Below, piece after piece: positions 1-5,009 of a stretch of 5,009 bases of DNA. Each line of letters opens with the position of its first letter. Within the stretch, counting starts at the first letter, position 1. The notes beneath the pieces were generated by a model that worked only from the letters and a program-made list of their open reading frames with translations, was not told the DNA's origin and did not search any database. Location of the stretch: positions 1 to 5,009 of the forward strand of contig CALARM010001200.1 in assembly GCA_937888925.1 (NCBI GenBank), written 5' to 3'. The DNA comes from an uncultured Synergistia bacterium (lineage in GTDB: Bacteria; Eremiobacterota; SpSt-956; JAKJGF01). The position numbers and the translations under genes were made by a program.

Positions 1-1617
1 GTATAAACGTTTCAGATGGTAGTATGGAGGACAATCTATGAGTCTTTCATCTTTGAGAGGCATTCCTATGGTAAAATGATAGAGACTCTGATAGGTATTA
101 TCTTTAAAACCGGCCATCATATGAACTTCATCATCAAAAAAACATCCTATACCTGTTCCTCTGAGGCCTTTTGCCTCTGCTTCAAGATATAAAATCTGTC
201 CTATCATACCTGCTTCCCAGAAAAGATGAGTATATTTCCATGGTTCTTTTTCTACTGTTTCTCTGAATTTTGCTATCATTCCCAGTGAAAATGCACTGTC
301 TCCTGCTATATCCTGAATACAGCTTATAATTTTTGCTTCTTCTCTAAAATTGCCTTTCTTTAAAAGATAAAGAGGAAAATCTCTCTGAACTTCTTTCCAT
401 AGAAATGAAGGATGAGAAAGATTTTTTATCTCTTCTAGATCCTTCTGATTTCTTATAAAAAAATAAATACCTCTGTCCAGGTCTTTAACATTATGGACAA
501 ATATAAACAGATGTACAGATGGCATGGAGAGTTCAATATCAAAAGGTGGAGTATTATTCCTCTGAAGGGTTCTATCCAGAATAGAAAAAAATGCTTCCTT
601 TGTTATAACAGAAGAATACCTGTTAAAATCTACAGCACTTCTTCTACATCTTATAATTTCCGAAGCCTTTAGATGTGAATTGCAGAGGAATTCCAGTTCT
701 TTTTTCCCGTAATCATAACGATATTCCTCTGTCCGTGGTTTTTTTACAGCTTCTGCAGTTTCATAGATAATATCCCATTTAACCTTTTCCATACTCAGTT
801 CATCAGGTATACCGTTAAAAGAAAGACCGGAAAATGAAAGAACTATGTCATCTGGAAGTTTCCCCGGTATATCATCATAAGATGAATATACATAACATAA
901 AACTTCCCCGTATTCTTCCTCAAGTTCCTTCCACTCTGTCTTATGGAAACCGAGAATTTTTTCAATATCCTCACAGGACATAGAATTTAAATATTTCATC
1001 TTCCATCCGAAGATATTGGCAGAAAATCGTAAACATGCCAGGGCATGACCTGTATCATGATTGCAGTAACGAAAGGCTCTTTCTCCGTATTTCCAGGCTT
1101 CTCTCCAGAATATACTGGAAAGACTTACAAGAAAACCTTCTGTTTTAAAATGTTCTTTAACCTTCTGCCATAATTCTTCAGGCACTTCTGCTCTTTTTTC
1201 AAGGCAGTGAAGAAAGGAATTGTAATGATAGATACCGCATGTAATGTTACCTGTAGAAGGTAATATTAAATATGCCTCTTCAGGGTGCAGATTTCCACTT
1301 GAAGGATTGATGCGTAGAGACCATCTCTCACCTGGCACTTCTTTCCATGCAGAAAGACTGAGTGATAATTCCAGAAAACCTGCAATATGTTCGGCTGTAA
1401 AACTGCATTGATTGTTTTCCCTGTACAGTCCTTCATAGTCTGCATCACGATCTTTTTCGAGTAATGGCAGTAGCAGCATTTCTGAACCTCTGTAAAATCT
1501 GAAAGGTAAAGGCTGATTTGGCCAGTCCAGACCATCAGGCCCTCTGGCATAATTATGAAAGTGGTGTTTTGTCTTTTCATGATAAAATATTATCTGTTCT
1601 TCCGGGGAATTTTTCAT
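1..1617 (-). CDS. Tandem-domain nitroreductase / SagB-ThcOx-type flavoprotein, 3' end cut by window edge
   Basis: The minus-strand frame is open from ATG at 1617 to base 1 without a stop, giving 539 residues; the stop lies outside the window. The N-terminal half opens with YHEKTKHHFHNYARGPDGLDW (about residues 12-32), then has NPSSGNLHPEEAYL (104-117) and GIYHYNSFLHCLE (128-140), which match the SagB/ThcOx-type first domain. The C-terminal half restarts with a nitroreductase-like RCRRSAVDF (323-331) and ends with a GQILYLEAEAKGLRGTGIGCFF block (473-494), the usual FMN-binding end of the fold. The two halves probably form an internal dimer binding FMN in the cytoplasm. Family members oxidise azolines in some peptide-modification pathways, but no YcaO or precursor peptide is visible here, so the substrate is unknown. 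Start: the frame is closed by a TAA further upstream and this is its first ATG; no good Shine-Dalgarno precedes it. The length fits a nearly complete member of this two-domain family. The family call is strong and the function is open. Confidence 0.
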   Translation of the reverse strand, partial: MKNSPEEQIIFYHEKTKHHFHNYARGPDGLDWPNQPLPFRFYRGSEMLLLPLLEKDRDADYEGLYRENNQCSFTAEHIAGFLELSLSLSAWKEVPGERWSLRINPSSGNLHPEEAYLILPSTGNITCGIYHYNSFLHCLEKRAEVPEELWQKVKEHFKTEGFLVSLSSIFWREAWKYGERAFRYCNHDTGHALACLRFSANIFGWKMKYLNSMSCEDIEKILGFHKTEWKELEEEYGEVLCYVYSSYDDIPGKLPDDIVLSFSGLSFNGIPDELSMEKVKWDIIYETAEAVKKPRTEEYRYDYGKKELEFLCNSHLKASEIIRCRRSAVDFNRYSSVITKEAFFSILDRTLQRNNTPPFDIELSMPSVHLFIFVHNVKDLDRGIYFFIRNQKDLEEIKNLSHPSFLWKEVQRDFPLYLLKKGNFREEAKIISCIQDIAGDSAFSLGMIAKFRETVEKEPWKYTHLFWEAGMIGQILYLEAEAKGLRGTGIGCFFDDEVHMMAGFKDNTYQSLYHFTIGMPLKDERLIDCPPYYHLKRLY

Positions 1618-1646
1618 AATATAAATGAGTCTGTCATAATTTTTGT

Positions 1647-1685
1647 GTAAACATCTATTAAAGCTTTATTTCATGGTAAGTTTAC
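1647..1685. promoter_or_regulatory. Nested inverted repeats upstream of the flavoprotein gene, possible operator
   Basis: GTAAAC (1647-1652) and GTTTAC (1680-1685) form an inverted pair. Between them is a perfect 10-bp palindrome, TAAAGCTTTA (1659-1668). The block lies about 30-68 bp before the ATG at 1617, a position that would suit a regulator site. Short AT-rich palindromes are common by chance in DNA of this composition, and no regulator is encoded nearby, so this is a weak call. Confidence 0.
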
Positions 1686-1733
1686 AAAAAACATCTTACA
1701 CTCTCACATAATCCTTTCTTTAGAGGTTATTTA

Positions 1734-1811
1734 GAGACTATCTGAAAAGTATAGTATCATCTTTTATAGACACAGTTTAAATAGATGCAAAGGGACTTTT
1801 CAGACAGGTTC
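1734..1811. mobile_element. 78-bp MITE-like element with 17-bp imperfect TIRs and TTA target duplication
   Basis: The left end reads GAGACTATCTGAAAAGT (1734-1750). The right end (1795-1811) read on the other strand is GAACCTGTCTGAAAAGT, so 14 of 17 positions match, including an unbroken inner block of 10. TTA lies directly outside both ends (1731-1733 and 1812-1814), as a 3-bp target duplication would. The 44-bp core has no coding capacity. TNA-type duplications and ends starting with GA are known for some IS5-family groups, so a MITE mobilised by such an IS is the favoured reading; the family assignment is inference. No transposase is present. The alternative is a chance long-loop hairpin or a degraded IS remnant. 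Confidence 0.
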
Positions 1812-1952
1812 TTAATGACTTAATTCTTGTGAAAAAAATTAACACCTTTTTATGGAAAAAATATTTATAATCACCTTTCCTGCAAAGAAAATCTTATTTC
1901 CAGTATAAGCTCTTATAAGTCTGTAAGGAATATTATTGCTCCTTATATAGAA

Positions 1953-3590
1953 TTATTGATTTTTACACCTCTTCATATAGAGTTCTCTCATCTTCAATAA
2001 TTCCCTGACCTGTTTTTCAGTCAGAATACCTGTATCTTCTATGTCTTTAATACTTGAAAAATATCCTGCTTTTTCACGGCATTCAATGAGTTCTTCCGCC
2101 TGTTTTACAGTCATTCCTTCCAGTGTCATCAGTTCAAAATCTTCTGCTCCGTTCAGGTTTATCGATATACAGTCCATTTTCTGTCCGAGACATACAGGTT
2201 TAAATGTTTCATTATCTATCCAGAGAGGAGATCCCACGTTTTTATACAGGAGAGAAGAATCCTTTTTTATCTCATTAAAATTACTCTGAATAACTCCGTA
2301 TAGTTCTTTGAAATTCCTGGAAGTGCCTTCCATATCATAGCAGAGCATATGGGTATCAAAATCTGCTTTACGGTAAATTTCTCCTGCATTTTTAAACGAT
2401 GTGGTGAAAAAAGTGGAAAGGCAGAAAATTTGAAGGATATCATCTCTGTCTTCCGGAAATAATTCCATATATTTTTTTACGAAATCCAGAAACAGAGGGC
2501 CTGCTTCGAAAGGTTTTTCTTTTTCATAGTCTTTAAAAAGACGGTATTTTGCATAAATCATTTTTAAATATATATTTTCCTGAGGGGTTATATCATTTTC
2601 TTTATCTGAAAAGTATCTGTAAAAATCCGCTTCTCTGTATCTTCCCATCATATTCTTATCTGTCGCCATCCGATAAAACATATTAGAGCATACTCCCTCA
2701 CAGCATAACATCTGGTGGGCATTTTTCAGTTCTCCTCCGGAAAAACTGTAATTCATCCAGTTATACATAAAATTCTTATTAAATTCTTCTCCTGTGAGAC
2801 CGTCTGTAAGACAGTTGTTTTTCTTGAATGCAAAGAGATTGCCCTTTACCCATAAATATCTTTTAAAGGACTGACCTATGGTAAGCATATCCTGAAGATA
2901 GAAAAAATAACTTTTGCCTTTCAGGTCATTCAGATTGTAAAAATCTCTGAATTCCTGATTTTTTGTCATATCTACTGTCATTATCTCAAAATGTTCGCCC
3001 CATCCTTCAAGAAAGGCTGTTTCAAAATTCGTTACGGCAGAAATAGTATGAACAGGTCTTACGGGAGAAGAGGGGAAACTGTAGTTTAAGATATAAAAAT
3101 CCAGAAGATGGCCATGTTCATGGGAAAATATTTTTTCAAACTGATATGAGTCAGGAGGCATTTCTATATAGAACACCTTTGTTTTTTCAATAATTTCGTC
3201 TCCTTTTTTCAGGAAAAAACCGCATTTCGGCCTGTTGCCGCCTTTTATAATGCATATATAAAGAGGTTCCGCGAAAATGTTCGATGTTTCTTCATCTTTC
3301 AATCCATTCTTCTGTATCTGGTTGAGAATAAAATTTTTTTCCATTCTATCCAGTCTCAGACTTAAAGCAGGCATACCGTCCTTTAATAGTTCCTCTATTG
3401 CCTTTACTTTATCAGAGGGAGATTCTTCCAGAAGAGGATATTTTTTCCCGTCTTTTTCCAGAAATGTCTGTCCTTTATCATCATTAACGGGTTGCAGAAA
3501 AATATATGTAGATTTTTCTTTCCCGTATACACCAATATTCAGGAGAAAGATAAAAAATATTGATACCATAATGATAAGAGCTTTGTTCAT
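1953..3590 (-). CDS. Exported zincin-like putative metallopeptidase with C-terminal ComEA-type helix-hairpin-helix
   Basis: The protein is intact and 545 residues long. Residues 1-23 form a typical signal peptide (MNK, hydrophobic core, then VYG before KEK), so export is expected. HEHGH (157-161), in the context FSHEHGHLLDFY, fits the HExxH zinc motif of gluzincin-type peptidases. A second acidic helix, FLEGWGEHFE (193-202), offers E195 or E199 as third zinc ligand. Residues about 476-534 (SINLNGAEDFELMTLEGMT..., hairpins near 490-494 and 520-524) match the helix-hairpin-helix seen in ComEA and type II secretion K proteins, which bind DNA or protein. The middle, about 250-470, is not recognised; a dozen or so cysteines, including CC at 296-297, could form disulfides outside the cytoplasm. 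The start is supported by GAAGGT 8 bases before ATG. The gene begins 38 bp after the broken CHAT gene and is probably in its operon. Catalysis, substrate and the role of the C-terminal domain are unproven, and I cannot name a family for the whole protein. Confidence 0.
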   Translation of the reverse strand: MNKALIIMVSIFFIFLLNIGVYGKEKSTYIFLQPVNDDKGQTFLEKDGKKYPLLEESPSDKVKAIEELLKDGMPALSLRLDRMEKNFILNQIQKNGLKDEETSNIFAEPLYICIIKGGNRPKCGFFLKKGDEIIEKTKVFYIEMPPDSYQFEKIFSHEHGHLLDFYILNYSFPSSPVRPVHTISAVTNFETAFLEGWGEHFEIMTVDMTKNQEFRDFYNLNDLKGKSYFFYLQDMLTIGQSFKRYLWVKGNLFAFKKNNCLTDGLTGEEFNKNFMYNWMNYSFSGGELKNAHQMLCCEGVCSNMFYRMATDKNMMGRYREADFYRYFSDKENDITPQENIYLKMIYAKYRLFKDYEKEKPFEAGPLFLDFVKKYMELFPEDRDDILQIFCLSTFFTTSFKNAGEIYRKADFDTHMLCYDMEGTSRNFKELYGVIQSNFNEIKKDSSLLYKNVGSPLWIDNETFKPVCLGQKMDCISINLNGAEDFELMTLEGMTVKQAEELIECREKAGYFSSIKDIEDTGILTEKQVRELLKMRELYMKRCKNQ

Positions 3591-3598
3591 AATTATTG

Positions 3599-3604
3599 AC
3601 CTTC
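3599..3604 (-). promoter_or_regulatory. Ribosome binding site of the metallopeptidase-like gene
   Basis: On the minus strand GAAGGT lies 8 bases before the ATG at 3590, within a purine-rich run (AAGAAAGAAGGT). It fixes the start chosen for the exported protein. It falls in the 38-bp gap after the CHAT gene, which shows no terminator-like hairpin, consistent with read-through transcription from the CHAT gene. Confidence 0.
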
Positions 3605-4377
3605 TTTCTTAATTTTTATAGTTTTGCATTACCTCCAGTCTCCGGTCAGCACAAAAGGTGCCCAGAAGAACGGATGGGGGTAGGTTTTTACTATATCAAG
3701 CTGGGCGAGCCTCATGGCTTCTGTTTTATTATTATCTTTCAGGTAATAATAAAACCTCTCCATCAATCTGGCCGTAGATACATCCGACACATCCCACAGG
3801 CTCGAACATATGGTGGGAGTTCCTGCGTAGATGAAAGCTCTCGTTAATCCCACCAGTTCGTCTCCGTTTGTTTCTTTTCCCAGGCCGGTTCTGCAGGCGC
3901 TCAAACATATTAAATAAGATTTCAGATTTAAATCGAATATTTCATAAACATTTAATTTTCTGTCTGAAAATACGAGAGAAGAAAAAAGAGGAGAAACAGG
4001 ATCGAGAATACTGTGTGTGGCAAAGTGCAATATATCGAATTTATCTCCTTTTTCATATAATTTATCTGTCGTCATATGAGAACCTGCGTAGATTTCATTT
4101 TCTTGAAAATAAGGAATAATAGATTTTATTTCATCTTCCGTACCGGGAAGAGACGAGAGATCTCCTGCCTTAACATTTCCGAGTTCAAAAGCCAGAAGGC
4201 TCTCTTTTTTGAATTTATTCTTATGCCGGCAGTATTTTAAAACACTGGCTGACGGAAGATACCCTGTTTCATATTTTTTTATAAGCAACGTGCCATTGCT
4301 ATCGATTAAAATCTGAAAGGGCAGGTAATAAAGAACCCTGTGGGGCACTATAAGGATCCTCTTTTTCCCTTTCAGAT

Positions 4378-4379
4378 AA
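4378..4379 (-). other. Frameshift site in the CHAT pseudogene
   Basis: On the minus strand the sequence reads GGGGAGAAATTATCTGAAAGGG. Removing one T from TTAT gives in-frame E-K-Y-L-K-G-K-K-R-I-L-I-V-P-H, which is the expected CHAT consensus. As written, the frame instead runs into an unrelated tail that stops at 4299. The exact inserted base is ambiguous between the adjacent T residues. Confidence 0.
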
Positions 4380-4520
4380 TTTCTCCCCGTCTTTAAGGAG
4401 CATATTATAAAGTTTCTGTGAAATGTTACGCCACCTGTTACCGGTGATCTTTTCGGCGGTCATATGTTCACAGATCATCTCTCTGTAGGCTTTTACCCGT
4501 TCTGTCATCTTTTTTTCAGA

Positions 4521-4523
4521 TTA
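4521..4523 (-). other. In-frame TAA stop in the CHAT pseudogene
   Basis: The codons on both sides are in the same frame: ...F-N-N-V-I-L-N, TAA, S-E-K-K-M-T-E-R-V-K. The spacing between the flanking parts fits the family, so a single base change (for example TTA Leu to TAA) explains it. An ATG four codons downstream (4508) lacks a good ribosome site, so efficient restart is not expected. Confidence 0.
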
Positions 4524-5009
4524 ATTTAATATCACATTATTAAAGCTGTCACTTCCTATTATCCAGACATAAGAATTATCTTTTCCGAGGAAATATTCGA
4601 TTATTACCGTATCTTTATCCAGGAGCGGCTGAATTTCGGAAAGGGATAAAGGATTTACGCTTATAAAACTGGTATATTCCGGGTTCTCCATTTTAATTTC
4701 CTCTACGAGTTGCTCATATTGAATTTTGAGTTGTTTTAATTCTTCATCTGCTTCATTTATAAAAGCACTTCTCCCGGTAAATACGGATTCTTCTTTTTCC
4801 TTTCTTATATAGCTGGACATGTATCTTATCCTTGTGATAAGTTCCTCTTCTTTCGATATTAACTCCGGCCTGACTCCATGATGGATATCTATCTTCTGAT
4901 TTGCCAGTGTGTCAAGAAATGCTCTGGCCCGTGCTTTTTCATTGTAATCAAAAGCCTCTCTGCTCCTGTTCAGCCTTACAAGAAGACCTATCATGTGTTC
5001 GTAAACCTC

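Larger units (their letters stand above)
1618..1952. other. 335-bp intergenic gap with a MITE-like element
   Basis: No convincing coding frame is present. It lies between the stop of the exported metallopeptidase-like gene and the start of the flavoprotein gene, both on the minus strand. It holds a 78-bp inverted-repeat element at 1734-1811 and nested short inverted repeats at 1647-1685 that sit where the flavoprotein promoter should be. A weak 6-bp stem at 1924-1929/1940-1945 lies just past the metallopeptidase-like stop codon but lacks a U-tract. The separation suggests the flavoprotein gene is transcribed on its own, although no clear -35/-10 pair was found. Confidence 0.
3629..5009 (-). 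pseudogene. TPR/coiled-coil CHAT-domain (caspase-like) protein, 5'-truncated by window edge and broken by one stop and one frameshift
   Basis: The reading frame enters from the right edge as EVYEHMIGLLVRLNRSREAFDYNEKARARAFLDTLAN, the last TPR-like helices usual before a CHAT domain. A charged, probably coiled-coil stretch follows, then DKDTVIIEYFLGKDNSYVWII, a characteristic CHAT-region lead-in. The frame meets TAA at 4521-4523 and continues in the same frame (SEKKMTERVKAYREMI...) to about 4380. There one extra base shifts it; the correct continuation, KGKKRILIVPHRVLYYLPFQ, runs to the stop at 3629. The last fragment has HFATHS (His codon near 4013-4015), LSACRTG (Cys codon 3893-3895) and the family-typical end FFWAPFVLTGDWR. 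CHAT proteins are clan CD, caspase-like cysteine peptidases used in signalling and defence. The His/Cys pair survives, so decay looks recent, or the lesions are sequence errors. The N-terminus, any signal peptide and most TPRs are outside the window, so cellular location cannot be told. Confidence 0.

Noticed and set aside
1266..1580. 104-residue minus-strand open frame
   Set aside because: It lies wholly inside the flavoprotein gene in another frame. The family motifs are in the overlapping long frame, and this one has no recognisable features.
1618..1640. Seven-codon leader frame (MTDSFIL) whose TGA overlaps the flavoprotein ATG
   Set aside because: It could suggest translational coupling, but it has no ribosome site and is too short to tell from chance.
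1924..1945. TAAGGA/TCCTTA stem with 10-base loop just past the metallopeptidase-like stop codon, as a terminator
   Set aside because: The stem is only 6 bp, AT-rich, and no U-tract follows on the minus strand.
2041..2289. Plus-strand frame of 82 residues opposite the exported protein
   Set aside because: Antisense shadow of a clearly coding minus-strand gene; low-complexity Ser/Phe-rich translation. The plus-strand frames at 3277-3612, 3596-3847 and 3868-4119 were rejected for the same reason.
2603..2616. Second occurrence of the string TATCTGAAAAGTAT, as at the left MITE end
   Set aside because: It lies inside the exported-protein gene in a conserved reading frame, with no paired inverted copy or target duplication nearby; chance in AT-rich DNA is sufficient.
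4510..4516. Run of seven A (minus strand) next to the TAA stop, as a programmed slippage site
   Set aside because: The coding frame is the same on both sides of the run and of the stop, so slippage would break the frame, not restore it.

Overview
This is a visibly AT-rich bacterial segment in which every supportable gene lies on the minus strand. The standard genetic code is used, with a Shine-Dalgarno-type ribosome site where one is visible. Nothing in the window fixes the phylum. The gene families (TPR/coiled-coil CHAT protein, tandem-domain nitroreductase, exported zincin-like protein) are typical of large accessory gene pools in environmental or uncultivated bacteria. That placement is an inference, not a taxonomic call.

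Layout, read in the direction of transcription (right to left). (1) 5009-3629: the C-terminal part of a TPR/coiled-coil CHAT (caspase-like) protein. It enters from the right edge and is broken twice, by an in-frame TAA at 4521-4523 and by a one-base frameshift near 4378-4379. The CHAT His/Cys pair is still present in the last fragment. (2) 3590-1953, 38 bp downstream on the same strand: an intact 545-residue exported protein with an HEHGH zinc-peptidase-like motif in the middle and a ComEA-like helix-hairpin-helix at its C-terminus. (3) 1952-1618: a 335-bp non-coding gap containing a 78-bp MITE-like element, with imperfect 17-bp terminal inverted repeats flanked by TTA on both sides. (4) 1617-1: a long open frame that runs off the left edge. 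It encodes a tandem-domain nitroreductase / SagB-ThcOx-type flavoprotein of at least 539 residues and appears to lack only its last few residues.

How the genes may work together: the CHAT gene and the exported metallopeptidase-like gene are close enough to be co-transcribed. They may once have formed a two-protease unit that is now decaying at the CHAT gene, unless the two lesions are assembly errors. The flavoprotein is separated by the MITE-bearing gap and probably has its own promoter. No RNA gene, CRISPR array or complete insertion sequence was seen.
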